The notes beneath the pieces are model-generated. The model made no database searches, was not told the origin of the DNA, and worked only from the letters and a program-made list of their open reading frames with translations. A DNA stretch of 64,000 nucleotides from Ensifer sp. USDA 6670 (GTDB lineage: Bacteria > Pseudomonadota > Alphaproteobacteria > Rhizobiales > Rhizobiaceae): assembly GCA_000421085.1 (NCBI GenBank), contig ATWE01000016.1, forward strand, positions 49,041 through 113,040. The letters are read 5' to 3'. Each line of letters begins with the position of its first letter. The stretch's first letter is position 1. The translations under genes were made by a program, and so were the position numbers. Positions 45,108 to 55,335 of the stretch are shown here, piece after piece.

Positions 45108-47984
45108 ATGACGGAAGCTACCCTTGGTTTCAAGATCGATAGCGCGCCGGCCGTCAAAGGTGCGGCTGACCTCGATCAGTTGACCGCAGCCGCCGGCCGC
45201 ACTCAACACGCTGTTGGAAAGCTCGAGAACGAGGTCGAGCAGCTTGGTGGCGCGCTCGGGACAGCAGGGCAGGGCGCTGGGAAGCTCAAGCCGCCGATTG
45301 ACGATCTCGGCCGGTCGTTCGGCTCGCAGGACGAGCATGTGCGCGCTTTCCGGATGGAAGTCGAGCGGCTCACGCTGAAGTTTCAGCCGTTGGCGAAAGC
45401 CACGCGCGATTATGAGGCGTCGATCGGTGAAATCCAGAGAGCCCACAAGCTCGGTGCGATAACGGCCCAGGAGATGACGCAGGCGCTCGATCGTGAGCGC
45501 CAGGCCTATGAACGGCTGAAGACGTCGGCGACGGCCGCCGGCGCTGCGGTGAAGGCTGCGAACACCAATCGCCCAGGTGCGCAGGGCTTCAACTCTGCCA
45601 ACGTGGGATACCAATTTCAGGACATCGCCGTAACCGCGGCAATGGGCATGAACCCGCTGATGATCGGCCTACAGCAGGGAACGCAGCTTGCGTCAGTGGT
45701 TGGTTCTATGGAGAGGCCTGTTGCTGGCCTTGCGACTGCCTTTGCGTCGCTTATCAGCCCGGTCGCTCTGGTCACCATCGGTCTGACGGCGGGGACGGCC
45801 GCGCTGATCCAGTATTTCACGACGGCCGAAAGCGGTACCGACAAGACGAGTAAGCTATTTGAAGAGCAGAACGATCTGATTCGACGCGCGGCCATTCTTT
45901 GGGGCGACGCTGCGCCGCAACTTAAGGCTTACGTTGACGAGCTCGATCGCGCCGATAAGATCACGCAGGGCCGGGAGGCTTCGGAGATCATCGCCGGGCG
46001 CGAGCTGGAGGGGCTTTCCGAAAATCTCGATACGATCCAGCGGCAGGGCCAAGCGGCATTCCGCGCCCTCCGCGGTGATGAGGCCAATGCAGTCATTATT
46101 CGCGACCTGCGGGAAGCCTGGGGCGATCTGCGAGACAGATTGGACGATGGTACCGCATCCATGGCGGACCTTAACCGTGTGCAGCGGGAACTATCGTCTG
46201 CTGTCGCACAGTATGGTGTCCCTGAAGTTCTCGCTTTTCGGGATGCCTTCGACAAGGTCACCGAGGCGATCTATCGCGGCGTGGAAGCTGCGCAGAAGGC
46301 TCGCTCAGAGTGGATTGCTGCCATTGCCGGCGGCACGAACGTGCAGGACATCATCTCGGGTTCGTTCTTCACCGAGAACGGCCGGACAATGCGGACCGCG
46401 GACTTCATGCCGCGCAACCCGGGTGTTCCGACCAGCCGGCCGAACATCGAACTGAGCGGCGATCCGGACGCCACGACCATTCTCAACTCTGATGGTCGGC
46501 TGACATCCGTCCCTGTACCGGGCCAGAAGCCGAACTTCTTCGAGCTCGAATCCCAGAAGGAGAAGGTCGACGACGTCACCAAAGCGTACCGGCAGGCGGC
46601 AGAGGCAAAGGCTGACTTCTGGCTCGACATCTCGTTTCAGGAGCGCCAGGCCGAGCGCAGCGCCATGGACCGGCAGGTTGCGAGCACGCTTAGCCGCTAC
46701 GGCTTCAACGAGGATCTGAACTCGCCTGAGGCTAATGCCATTCGCCAAGGCCTCCGGCAGGAGGAGGCTAAGGACCTGTTCAAGGGCTTCTTCCAAGGCG
46801 TCCACCAGGAGGCATGGGAGAATGGCGGGAAGATCGGCGATGCCATCGTCAAGTCGGCTTTGAGTGCCGCCCAGAAAGCCAGCGAGAAGGCTTGGGATGC
46901 GATCTTTGATCAACTGGCAACCGCCGCAGCCAATTGGTTGACCGGCGGAAGCGGGAAGTCTTCCGGGGCCGGAGGCGTCGTGACGAACCTCCTCGGCGGG
47001 GCTGCAAACGATAACGCCTCCTTTGCCGCTCCAGTGGGCACCGTGGCCCGTTCGTCGCTCGGTCCCGTTTCCGGATCCGGTGCCCAACTGGCATGGAACT
47101 TCTGGAAGTCAAAGGGGCTCGCCGACCATCAGGTCGCCGGCGTCCTCGGCAATATCAAGGCTGAAAGCGCCTTCAACCCGCTTGCGGTCGGCGACGGTGG
47201 CGACGCCTTCGGCCTCTACCAGCACAACGATCGCAGGAACAACCTGTTCAACGCGATCGGCGGCAAGGGGAACCTCAGCAACGCGCTGGCGCAGCACGAA
47301 TTTGCTTATAGTGAGCTCATGGGGCCAGAAAGCCGGGCATGGCAGGCGCTCACGAGCGCTAAGGATATCCGGGGCGCGACCGCGGCTTTCGCCGGCTTCG
47401 AGCGGCCGACGGGCTTCTCCTGGGCCAACCCCGAAGGCGCTCATAACTTCGTCGGCCGTCTCGACGGTGCGGAAGCGGCGTTGGCGAAGTTCGGCGGGAC
47501 GGCGCAGCAGGCTACCCAAGGTCTCGGCCAATTCGGCAACGGGCTGAGCCAGGTGGGTTCGTCTTTAGCCACAGGCGGGGCAGGTGGGGGTTCGGGATGG
47601 CTCTCGTTCCTGTCCGGCTCGATCTTCTCCGGGTCGGGTCAGCTGGCGAGAAGCGGGGGCATTGGCCTCTTCGCCAACGGCACGAACTATGCGCCGGGTG
47701 GCCTGTCGGTCGTCGGGGAGCGTGGTCCGGAGTTGGTCAACCTGCCGCAGGGGTCGGGCGTCATGAGCAATCACAAGCTCATGCAGTCCTTGAACGACAA
47801 CAATAGCCAGCGGTCCAACGCGCCGGCAAACCTCAACGTCAACGTGATCGGGGCCAATGGCGATGATCATGTCCGCGCCCTTGTAAGGCAAGGCGTTGGA
47901 CAGGCGCTGTCTCAGTATAACGAACAGCAGCGTCGCGTCGGCTTCGGGGAAACGCAGAAGCGATTTGTAGCGCAGAAAGGCTGA
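45108..47984 (+). CDS. Tape measure protein with lysozyme-like domain
   Basis: A 958-residue protein that sets tail length. Long helical, Ala-rich parts (about 20-640) with a membrane-spanning hydrophobic section (about 175-250) are followed by a phage tail lysozyme-type domain at about 655-795 (W-N-F-W-K-S-K-G-L, G-N-I-K-A-E-S-A-F-N-P, G-L-Y-Q-H-N-D-R-R), which helps cross peptidoglycan. The end (about 855-) has the G-L-F-A-N-G and V-G-E-R-G-P-E-L-V tail common to such proteins. AGGAAGG precedes the ATG. Confidence 0.93.
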   Translation: MTEATLGFKIDSAPAVKGAADLDQLTAAAGRTQHAVGKLENEVEQLGGALGTAGQGAGKLKPPIDDLGRSFGSQDEHVRAFRMEVERLTLKFQPLAKATRDYEASIGEIQRAHKLGAITAQEMTQALDRERQAYERLKTSATAAGAAVKAANTNRPGAQGFNSANVGYQFQDIAVTAAMGMNPLMIGLQQGTQLASVVGSMERPVAGLATAFASLISPVALVTIGLTAGTAALIQYFTTAESGTDKTSKLFEEQNDLIRRAAILWGDAAPQLKAYVDELDRADKITQGREASEIIAGRELEGLSENLDTIQRQGQAAFRALRGDEANAVIIRDLREAWGDLRDRLDDGTASMADLNRVQRELSSAVAQYGVPEVLAFRDAFDKVTEAIYRGVEAAQKARSEWIAAIAGGTNVQDIISGSFFTENGRTMRTADFMPRNPGVPTSRPNIELSGDPDATTILNSDGRLTSVPVPGQKPNFFELESQKEKVDDVTKAYRQAAEAKADFWLDISFQERQAERSAMDRQVASTLSRYGFNEDLNSPEANAIRQGLRQEEAKDLFKGFFQGVHQEAWENGGKIGDAIVKSALSAAQKASEKAWDAIFDQLATAAANWLTGGSGKSSGAGGVVTNLLGGAANDNASFAAPVGTVARSSLGPVSGSGAQLAWNFWKSKGLADHQVAGVLGNIKAESAFNPLAVGDGGDAFGLYQHNDRRNNLFNAIGGKGNLSNALAQHEFAYSELMGPESRAWQALTSAKDIRGATAAFAGFERPTGFSWANPEGAHNFVGRLDGAEAALAKFGGTAQQATQGLGQFGNGLSQVGSSLATGGAGGGSGWLSFLSGSIFSGSGQLARSGGIGLFANGTNYAPGGLSVVGERGPELVNLPQGSGVMSNHKLMQSLNDNNSQRSNAPANLNVNVIGANGDDHVRALVRQGVGQALSQYNEQQRRVGFGETQKRFVAQKG

Positions 47985-47987
47985 TGG

Positions 47988-48722
47988 ATGGCAGTCTACA
48001 TCAACCAGCCGACTGTGCCGATCATGTATCTTCGGCCGACCCGGGCGAGCTTCGACAATCCCGGGTCGGCGATTGACGGCGGCGTCAACGGTCTCGGGGA
48101 GTCGACCAGCATCAAGACCAGCGGCGGAGGTATCGTCACCGCCACCTATGAGCGGTGCGTGCTACAGGCTGACGACACCGAGCGGCACGAGGTCATCAAT
48201 TGGCTTGGGGCGCGCGGGAACGGCGGCTATCGCTTCTTCAATGTGCCGATCGTCAACGACCTCATCGGCCCGTTCCCGGTGATAAATGGCAAGAAGCGCC
48301 CCATCATCAGGGGCATTCCCCATTCCGACGGATCGTTCTTCTCGGACGGCTCTGGATATAGCCAGGCGACTGTCTACGGCGAAATCACCGAAGCGGCCGG
48401 TCTCGGAGCCGGAATTCTGAAAATGCGTGTCTACGGCGCCGCACGGCCGCTGCGTTGGTCGGATTGGTTCTCGATCTATCATCCTACCAAGGGATGGCGG
48501 GCTTACCGGTACTGGGAGGTCATCTCGAAGACGAACGGGACGAACCCGCTCTATACGCTGGCCATCGCTCCGCCCCTGCGGGAGGCGGTGACGGCTGGCA
48601 CCCGCGTCGAGCTCGCGCGGCCGATGTGCGTCATGAAATTCCCGCGCGGCTTCACGCTGCCTTGGGACTATGAAGGCTGGTACCAGTCCCGTCCGACCCT
48701 TCAGTTTACGGAGGCGTTCTGA
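47988..48722 (+). CDS. Minor tail protein
   Basis: A 244-residue protein just after the tape measure, where distal tail proteins lie. It is beta-rich, with Y-L-R-P-T-R-A-S-F-D, W-L-G-A-R-G-N-G-G-Y-R-F-F-N-V-P and a central jelly-roll-like stretch. It is coupled to the next gene (TGATGG). Confidence 0.75.
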   Translation: MAVYINQPTVPIMYLRPTRASFDNPGSAIDGGVNGLGESTSIKTSGGGIVTATYERCVLQADDTERHEVINWLGARGNGGYRFFNVPIVNDLIGPFPVINGKKRPIIRGIPHSDGSFFSDGSGYSQATVYGEITEAAGLGAGILKMRVYGAARPLRWSDWFSIYHPTKGWRAYRYWEVISKTNGTNPLYTLAIAPPLREAVTAGTRVELARPMCVMKFPRGFTLPWDYEGWYQSRPTLQFTEAF

Positions 48723-49321
48723 TGGAGTTCGTCCCCTCAAGCATCGTCGAGGAGATGCGCGGCAGCCATCAGCTCGGCATCTTCCTCAGGGTCGACACCG
48801 ATCCTGCCTTGCATCTCTGGTTCGGGATCAACGACATCCCGGCAAATTTCGACAGCATAGACCCGACCGGGACCGTCTACCTCGGCGGCGGTCGCCTTAT
48901 CGGCGTGCCGACTCTCGAGGTGCTGGTCAACGGTACCGCAGACAGCGTCGAGTTCACCCTCTCGGGTCTCGACCCTTCGACGTCGGCGAAGATGCTCGAC
49001 AGCCTGCCTCCGGTACGTGGGGCGGCGGTCCAGATTGGGCTGACAACGCTCGATCGGTATTTCCAGCCGATGAGCAGCATCATCCCAATTTGGACCGGGA
49101 CGGCCTCGCACACCGGCGAGGTCAGTCCTCCGGTCGAAGAGGGGGATAGCGCGAGCATCACGCTGTCGCTCGCCGTTGTGACCGGCGAGGCGACCCGTTC
49201 TCGTGGCGCGCGCTCGGTCTGGTCGTCTCCGCATCAGAAGGCGATCTCGCCTACCGACAAGTTCTGCGACGGCGTCAGCCGTCTCGCCAGGGGCGTTCAG
49301 CCAGTCTGGCCGAATTTCTAA
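48722..49321 (+). CDS. Minor tail protein
   Basis: A 199-residue protein with L-H-L-W-F-G-I-N-D-I, G-V-P-T-L-E-V-L-V-N-G and a C-terminal T-D-K-F-C-D-G. It resembles the second distal tail protein in GTA-like and rhizobial siphophages. It is coupled to both neighbours. Confidence 0.72.
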   Translation: MEFVPSSIVEEMRGSHQLGIFLRVDTDPALHLWFGINDIPANFDSIDPTGTVYLGGGRLIGVPTLEVLVNGTADSVEFTLSGLDPSTSAKMLDSLPPVRGAAVQIGLTTLDRYFQPMSSIIPIWTGTASHTGEVSPPVEEGDSASITLSLAVVTGEATRSRGARSVWSSPHQKAISPTDKFCDGVSRLARGVQPVWPNF

Positions 49322-49329
49322 GGACTACC

Positions 49330-49749
49330 ATGACCTTGCAAGAATTTCTTGCCCTGCCACACCAGTTCCGGTGGGGCGGGGTGGCTGGCGACGACTGCAC
49401 GACCTTCTGCGGAACGTGGCTGCGCGAGAGCATCGGCGTGGATCCTGCGGAGACCTATCGCGGCACATACGGCACGGACGAGGGCGCTCACGACATCCTT
49501 GCCAAGGCAGGCGGCCTCGTCGCCTTCGCCGCGGCGTCCCTGGAGCCGCTCGGTTTTACTCGCACTGACGATCCGCAAGACGGCGACGTCGGCGTTGTGC
49601 TCGCTCCTTCCGGCATGGCTGGAGTCAAGGAAGTCTGCGCCGTTCGCTTCGGGCCCCTCTGGGCCCTGCTGGCGCCGTCCGGTGTCATCGCCAAGAAACT
49701 TGATCACGTTGCAGCCTGGCGCGCGCCCGATGGAGATCGAAACGAATGA
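49330..49749 (+). CDS. NlpC/P60-like tail assembly protein (DUF6950 type)
   Basis: A 139-residue protein with W-G-G-V-A-G-D-D-C-T-T-F-C-G-T-W-L, a Cys placed as in NlpC/P60 peptidases and DUF6950 proteins. A-W-R-A-P closes it. It may cut peptidoglycan peptides during tail assembly or entry. It precedes the tail tip gene by the usual four-base overlap. Confidence 0.78.
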   Translation: MTLQEFLALPHQFRWGGVAGDDCTTFCGTWLRESIGVDPAETYRGTYGTDEGAHDILAKAGGLVAFAAASLEPLGFTRTDDPQDGDVGVVLAPSGMAGVKEVCAVRFGPLWALLAPSGVIAKKLDHVAAWRAPDGDRNE

Positions 49750-52343
49750 GTTTCCATCACCGCATGATGCTGCAGCGCTATGGGCTGGGCTGCACGACGT
49801 CGCTTTACAGCGAAGTTCTGTTCGATCCGATTTTTACGCCGATCTTTACCGCGGTTCTCGGAACCGGTGCCTTCAATATCGGGGTCGCATCGATTTCGTA
49901 CGCGTCGATCGCTTCGGCGATCGCGACGACAGCCATCTCGATCGGTCTGCAGGCGCTGCTGGCACAAGCACCGAAGCCACCAAAGCCGGAGGACGGTCGG
50001 GCGCCGCTCAACCAGGCGATCCCGTTCCGCGTCTATGCCGTCGGTCGCACCAGACTGGCCGGCGCGCGTATGATGTGGGAGGCCAAGGGCTCGAACCTCT
50101 ATTCGGTGCAGGCCATCGCCGGTCACAAGATCAAATCATTCAACCGGTTCTTTCTCAACGACGATGAGGTGACGGTTGTCGACAACGTCGTGACGCCGCT
50201 CACCACAGGCGGCCGATACGGTGCAGGCTCCGCGAACGTCAAACTCTATACCCGCCTCGGCGCAAACCCGGAGACGCCTTATGCCGAGCTCGTCTTGGCA
50301 TTGGGCGCGGACGGCATCTGGACGAACGATCATCGAGGAGACGGGCAGGCGTCCCTCGCCATGCAGGCGCACAATGCCGATGCACAGGATCAGCAGACGG
50401 CATTCCCATACGGGGCACCATCGCCTTCGGTTGAGATCGACGGTGCCTATTGCTGGGATTTCCGCGATCCAGCACAAAGCCCAACCGATCCGGCCACTTG
50501 GACGTGGACCCGCAATTCGGCGGTCATTCTGGCTTGGCATCTTTGCTTCAACGAGTTCGGCTTCGGTCTGGATTACACGAAGGCGCTGCTGCCGGTCATC
50601 GACCTCTGGAAGGAGGAAGCCGACATCTGCGACGAGGACGTTCCTCTCGCCGGCGGCGGCACGGAAAAGCGCTACCAGTGCAACGGCTGGGACACGACAG
50701 AGAACGGGCCGAAGTCCGGACTGAACGCGATCCTCGCCACGTGCGACGGTCACCTTGTCGCCCGCGGCGACGGCGCGCGCATCCTCACGGTTGGCAAGTT
50801 CCGGGAAAGCAGGACAGCAACGCTGACCGACGCCGATATCGTCGGTCACAACGTTCAATATGGTGTGCTTTTCGAGGACGAGTGCAACCGCCTCGTGCCC
50901 AAATTCACCTATCCGGCGACGAACTACACGAGCTGCGATACCGACTTCTTCGAGGATACGGACGCTCAGATCGCCGCCGGCCGCGTCCTCACCATGGAGG
51001 GGAGCTACGAATGGTGCCACCAGTGGCGGCAAGCCCGGCGTCTCGGCAAGCGTGATTGGCTGCGCCAGCGCCAGGAGGTCAAGGGCAGCCTTGATGTCCG
51101 ACTTTCCGGTATCAACGCCGTCTATGCGCGGTGGGTTCGGCTGGAGACGCCGAAACGGCTCTCCAAGCTGAACGGGAAACTGATCGAGAACCGCCGCTCC
51201 ATCGTCGCCCTCACGAAGGGCGGCTTCACGATGGATTTCATCGAGCATCCCGAAGGGATCGACGATTGGAACCCGGCGACGGAAGAGGGGCAGCAGCCGC
51301 CGGTATCGCCAGCCGTGAACGCTTCGGATATCCCAACGCCGGTTATCAACCTTATCCAGGCCAAGGCAAACGGGGGCAGTGTTTATATCCGTGTCGTGAT
51401 CATCGATCCCGAGGACGGCAGCTTCACACCGGTCGTTCGCTACAGGGTAGCCGATGCAGACGGGCTGGGGACGCCGGGTGCCTGGGTTGAACAACAGAAC
51501 CCAAGTGCCGAGCCATCCGGCGGATACATCGACCTTTCGACTGGGAACGTCCCGGCAGACAAGGTTCTGGACGTTCAGGCTGCGTTTATTGCCTCTAACA
51601 GGCGGTATTCGAACTGGTCTGTAACCGAAACCGTCACGTCTACATCCGATCCCACGCCGCCGGCCGCGCTCACAGCGTTCACGCTGACCGGATCGGCGCC
51701 GCGGCTCGGCAATGCGGCGTTCAGCTTCTCGACCGGTAACGACTCTCACGTCCGGTCGGTCGAGATATATCGGGTGCCCTCTGGTTCTGCGTTCGAACCA
51801 GATACTGCAACCCTGGTCGGCACGCGCGCAGTGGCGCCGTCAGCAAGCTATTCGTTCACGGACGGCGACGATACGAGGATCAACCTGTTCGCCAACAGTG
51901 GTTTTGACACTGATACGGTGTGGTCGAAGGGCGCCGGCTGGACTATCGCCAGCGGCAAGGCAACACACGCGGCTGGGAGCGCCAATTCGCTTCTCCAGAC
52001 GGTGACGCTGACCCCGCCGGGAACCGTCTTCCGATATCAGTTCGACGTCCTCGACCTGACGGCAGGGAGCGTCTTCACCAGGTTTAATGGCGGAACGGTC
52101 GTCAACGGTGTCGCGCGGACCGCAAACGGCACGTATCGCGGATCGATGACATCGCTGGCGGGTAACGTCTCTGCCGGTTTCAATGAAAGCTCGACGTTCG
52201 CGGGTTCGGTGGACAATGTCATCCTCTACCCAGAAACCCCGAGCTGCGCACCACAAGGCGTCTGGGACTACTATGCGGTCCCGCTCAACGGCTCGGACGT
52301 CGAAGGCCCTTATTCGGGCCCCGTCACTGTGACGATCGTCTGA
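49746..52343 (+). CDS. Tail tip / host specificity protein
   Basis: An 865-residue tip protein of the gpJ type. Hydrophobic N-terminus (about 40-75), then P-L-N-Q-A-I-P-F-R-V-Y-A-V-G-R, W-E-A-K-G, a central W-H-L-C-F-N-E-F-G-F-G-L and C-D-G-H-L; the C-terminal 330 residues hold fibronectin- and carbohydrate-binding-like beta domains. It should contact the host receptor. Full length. Confidence 0.88.
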   Translation: MSFHHRMMLQRYGLGCTTSLYSEVLFDPIFTPIFTAVLGTGAFNIGVASISYASIASAIATTAISIGLQALLAQAPKPPKPEDGRAPLNQAIPFRVYAVGRTRLAGARMMWEAKGSNLYSVQAIAGHKIKSFNRFFLNDDEVTVVDNVVTPLTTGGRYGAGSANVKLYTRLGANPETPYAELVLALGADGIWTNDHRGDGQASLAMQAHNADAQDQQTAFPYGAPSPSVEIDGAYCWDFRDPAQSPTDPATWTWTRNSAVILAWHLCFNEFGFGLDYTKALLPVIDLWKEEADICDEDVPLAGGGTEKRYQCNGWDTTENGPKSGLNAILATCDGHLVARGDGARILTVGKFRESRTATLTDADIVGHNVQYGVLFEDECNRLVPKFTYPATNYTSCDTDFFEDTDAQIAAGRVLTMEGSYEWCHQWRQARRLGKRDWLRQRQEVKGSLDVRLSGINAVYARWVRLETPKRLSKLNGKLIENRRSIVALTKGGFTMDFIEHPEGIDDWNPATEEGQQPPVSPAVNASDIPTPVINLIQAKANGGSVYIRVVIIDPEDGSFTPVVRYRVADADGLGTPGAWVEQQNPSAEPSGGYIDLSTGNVPADKVLDVQAAFIASNRRYSNWSVTETVTSTSDPTPPAALTAFTLTGSAPRLGNAAFSFSTGNDSHVRSVEIYRVPSGSAFEPDTATLVGTRAVAPSASYSFTDGDDTRINLFANSGFDTDTVWSKGAGWTIASGKATHAAGSANSLLQTVTLTPPGTVFRYQFDVLDLTAGSVFTRFNGGTVVNGVARTANGTYRGSMTSLAGNVSAGFNESSTFAGSVDNVILYPETPSCAPQGVWDYYAVPLNGSDVEGPYSGPVTVTIV

Positions 52344-52412
52344 TCAAACCAAAAATCTAAAGTCTTATCGACCTCGGCCGCGCGCCGGGTCGATCCTTCA
52401 TGGAGTTGCTTC

Positions 52413-54185
52413 ATGGCAGATGAAATCAGGGATGCTTTCGCAGTTGCTTGGCCGGACGGACCAGCGTCAGATCCAGTTGAACCAGACAAGAGAACGATCC
52501 GGTGTATTGGTCCAGTGATCGATACGAAGATCGCCAACACGGCGGCCGACCTGCAGACGCAGATAAATGAGGTTGAACTGATCGCCGAGGCGGCTTCGGC
52601 AGGCCTGGTGCAGAAGGGAACATGGACCGCGCTGGCGGCGATCGCCGGAACGACGAACGGTCAAGCAGGGCGCGTCGCGGGACCGGACGCCGGCACTCAT
52701 ACAGACCCAGTCGTCGGCGGCTCGGTCGCGAACGAGGGCGAATATGCCTGGAGTACGTCGCCCGCCGGCTGGCAGCGCGTCGGCGATCTACTGGTCGCCA
52801 AGGTGGCGCAGGTTGCAGCGAGCTTTCATGACGATCGTGGTTTTGTCGGAATGCAGCTCCAGACCGATGGTTCCTTGCGCCAGAACCCGCCGGCGCGCAG
52901 CTATGAACTCGGCGACACGCGCAGCCCCGATGAGGTTCTTGCCGTGCAGGATGAGCGCGGCTTCAAAGCGCTATCTCTGACGCCGACGGAATTCCGCGCC
53001 CCGGGCGTTTCCGGTGGCGAGGATGATGGGTTCAATTTCGGCTTCGACGCTTCGCCGCTCATTGGCGGCCATCTCGTCGCCTTCGACGGTGCGGAGACGC
53101 ATCTCTATGCCCGCAACATCCTGCCGGAGCGCAGCGACATTTCCCGCGTGCGGGCATCGCTCTACAGCGAGGCGGCGACGGATGGATCTCGCCCGTCATA
53201 CAGCAGGCTCGGTGATGACGAGCTCGTGGTCGACCTCACGGAATGCGGCGGCACGGTCTACCTGCAAACGCGGCTAGATGAAGTCAACCCGGACATACGG
53301 CATCAGGCGACACTCTCCGTCGTGACCCCTCCTGTGGCACCGGGTTCGCTCAACACTGCGAGGGTGCTGATGATCGGCGACAGCATCACCAACCGCCAGA
53401 TGGCGGCGCGCATGAACGCTGCGGCCGCTGCAAAGGGGTACACGCTGACTTTCATCGGGACGCTGAACGGGGCAGGGATCGGTCAGATTTCATCGGACGT
53501 CACGGGGCCGCTCGGCGAAGGCCGTGAGGGCTGGGAGTTCGGTGACTTCACCTATGCTGTGACCGATCGGGTTTCCATCGTCGCGCCTGGTGACGAGGCA
53601 ACCTATCTCGCCTCCGATAAAGCAACGAAGCAAACGAAAAACCCTTTCCTCCGGGTAGCGACCGGCGGCGACGATCCTTCGGTCGTCCGGAACGGGAATG
53701 TCTTCGATTTCGACTTCTACCTCGATCGCTTCACGCTCGCCGATCCCCATGTCGTATTCATCGGCCTCGGCACCAATGACATCCGCGACTTGAATTCGCC
53801 GGATCTCGGGCCGGCTATCAGCGACGGCCTTACGATCATGTGCGGGCAAATCCAGGCGGCGCGGCCGGGAACGAAGATCGTTCTCTGGTTTCCGCCTGTA
53901 TCACGCTCCAGTGATCGCGATACGGTTTGGGGAGAATACCTCGAGGTGTTGTCGCGCCAGATTAAATTCGTCCGCGACCAGGCGGACGTCGATATCCGCC
54001 TGCTGCCCATCTGGGCGATGGCTTCGCAGGAAGTCGGCTTTGCGCTGGACGCAGGATCGACCTCTGATCTCGGCATTCAGACGGCAAGCCTCTCCGACAC
54101 GGTGCACCTGTCGTCCTTCAATATTGCGCGCGTCTCCGAAGTGCTCGCGGCGGCTGCCGCGGCCGTGGCGCAAGGCGCTCTCTAA
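52413..54185 (+). CDS. Tail fibre with SGNH hydrolase domain
   Basis: A 590-residue protein. The first 300 residues are fibre-like beta sequence. An SGNH/GDSL esterase domain covers about 315-585: block I M-I-G-D-S-I-T-N (319-326), block III-like G-L-G-T-N-D-I (449-455) and block V D-T-V-H-L (about 562-566). It may remove acetyl groups from a surface polysaccharide receptor. An acyltransferase of phage origin is encoded 2.5 kb downstream. Confidence 0.85.
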   Translation: MADEIRDAFAVAWPDGPASDPVEPDKRTIRCIGPVIDTKIANTAADLQTQINEVELIAEAASAGLVQKGTWTALAAIAGTTNGQAGRVAGPDAGTHTDPVVGGSVANEGEYAWSTSPAGWQRVGDLLVAKVAQVAASFHDDRGFVGMQLQTDGSLRQNPPARSYELGDTRSPDEVLAVQDERGFKALSLTPTEFRAPGVSGGEDDGFNFGFDASPLIGGHLVAFDGAETHLYARNILPERSDISRVRASLYSEAATDGSRPSYSRLGDDELVVDLTECGGTVYLQTRLDEVNPDIRHQATLSVVTPPVAPGSLNTARVLMIGDSITNRQMAARMNAAAAAKGYTLTFIGTLNGAGIGQISSDVTGPLGEGREGWEFGDFTYAVTDRVSIVAPGDEATYLASDKATKQTKNPFLRVATGGDDPSVVRNGNVFDFDFYLDRFTLADPHVVFIGLGTNDIRDLNSPDLGPAISDGLTIMCGQIQAARPGTKIVLWFPPVSRSSDRDTVWGEYLEVLSRQIKFVRDQADVDIRLLPIWAMASQEVGFALDAGSTSDLGIQTASLSDTVHLSSFNIARVSEVLAAAAAAVAQGAL

Positions 54186-54213
54186 TCTCTCATTGCCCCA
54201 AGGAGAAAATTAC

Positions 54214-54972
54214 ATGGGTACCAATATTCTCGTACCCGGCGCCGATTTCTCGGCGTCGGCAGTTGGCTTCAACGCGGCCGTCGAAAGCGGCCTGAAAGGG
54301 CTGTGGTTCTTCAATCGCGGCGTCCGCGCCTCGGCCAGAAACCTGGCGCTCGGAGGAGTTGACGCCGAGGTTTTCGGCACGCCATCGGACCAAGGTGCGT
54401 TTTTGCGTTTCAAGGGCGGGCAAAGCTTCTTTCAAACCAAAATCGAGGACACTGAAGCGCTCACGCACATTGTTGCGCTCAAATCAACGGATACGATGGC
54501 AGACCAAGCGCATTCGCCGATGTTTGTCAGCAATTTCGGATCAGGCTCAAGAGCAGGTTATGTTGCAAGTAGTCTTTCCGGGGCGAGCATCTACAGCAAT
54601 TCGAGCCCCTCGCTCGCGACGATGAGCGGCTCCCGCTACACTGACGGGACAAACACAGCCGTAACATCCTCTGGCACGAGTATAGCGACGACGCTTACCG
54701 GCTGGAGTCTCGTCGCCTCCCGCGTTCGCACAGATCGGGCGCAACGGGACAACCTTACAACAGCCACGACGGCGGCTGCTACATTCGCTGCTCAGGCGCG
54801 TGTCCTCGCCGCCGGCGACTTCCGCATCGGCAGCTCATATAGCCTTTCATGGCAAGGGCAGTGCGATGTTGCGGCGGTTGCCATGTACGACCGCTATGTC
54901 ACCGACGCAGAGCTGTCGACGATGGCGACCCAGATCCGCAATGTGCTCGCGCATCTGGGCATCGCTGTGTGA
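54214..54972 (+). CDS. LamG-like tail fibre or receptor-binding protein
   Basis: A 252-residue protein starting at 54214 with AAGGAG ahead. It is rich in Ser, Thr, Ala and Gly, with L-K-G-L-W-F-F-N-R and a closing V-A-M-Y-D-R-Y-V-T-D-A-E-L-S-T-M, the usual end of LamG/concanavalin-type domains. It follows the SGNH fibre and probably forms part of the same fibre tip. Confidence 0.7.
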   Translation: MGTNILVPGADFSASAVGFNAAVESGLKGLWFFNRGVRASARNLALGGVDAEVFGTPSDQGAFLRFKGGQSFFQTKIEDTEALTHIVALKSTDTMADQAHSPMFVSNFGSGSRAGYVASSLSGASIYSNSSPSLATMSGSRYTDGTNTAVTSSGTSIATTLTGWSLVASRVRTDRAQRDNLTTATTAAATFAAQARVLAAGDFRIGSSYSLSWQGQCDVAAVAMYDRYVTDAELSTMATQIRNVLAHLGIAV

Positions 54973-54987
54973 TCTCATAAAGGAGAG

Positions 54988-55173
54988 CTAGTCGGCGGTA
55001 GTTCGGCGGTCGTAGAGTTCATCGATCTTCTTTACGATTTCTTGCACCTCGTCGCGGCCGCCGCTTTCCTCCGAGGGGTCATCGAAGAATGCGTTCTGGT
55101 GGTTTAGCGCGGTTATGAGTTCGATAATCAGCTCGCCCAGCGACGGCCGGCTCTCGATTGAGCTTTCAGACAT
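54988..55173 (-). CDS. Small acidic hypothetical protein
   Basis: A 61-residue acidic helical protein (M-S-E-S-S-I-E-S-R-P-S-L-G-E-L). The ATG at 55173 is preferred over a frame open to 55329, whose added part is basic and shadow-like. It is a minus-strand insert following the tail fibre. Confidence 0.55.
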   Translation of the reverse strand: MSESSIESRPSLGELIIELITALNHQNAFFDDPSEESGGRDEVQEIVKKIDELYDRRTTAD

Positions 55174-55335
55174 TGTCAATCCCCAGTTGCCTCGCTGAGG
55201 ACTAACCGCCGCGACGCAAACTCGCAAGTAGCCACCTACAAATAAGGTGGTGCGCGGATGACGGAAATTAGCCCAACTAAAGGGGGTCTTTTCGCTTGCC
55301 GAAATTGCCGACAGCCTTTCGCTGAACAACTTGGC

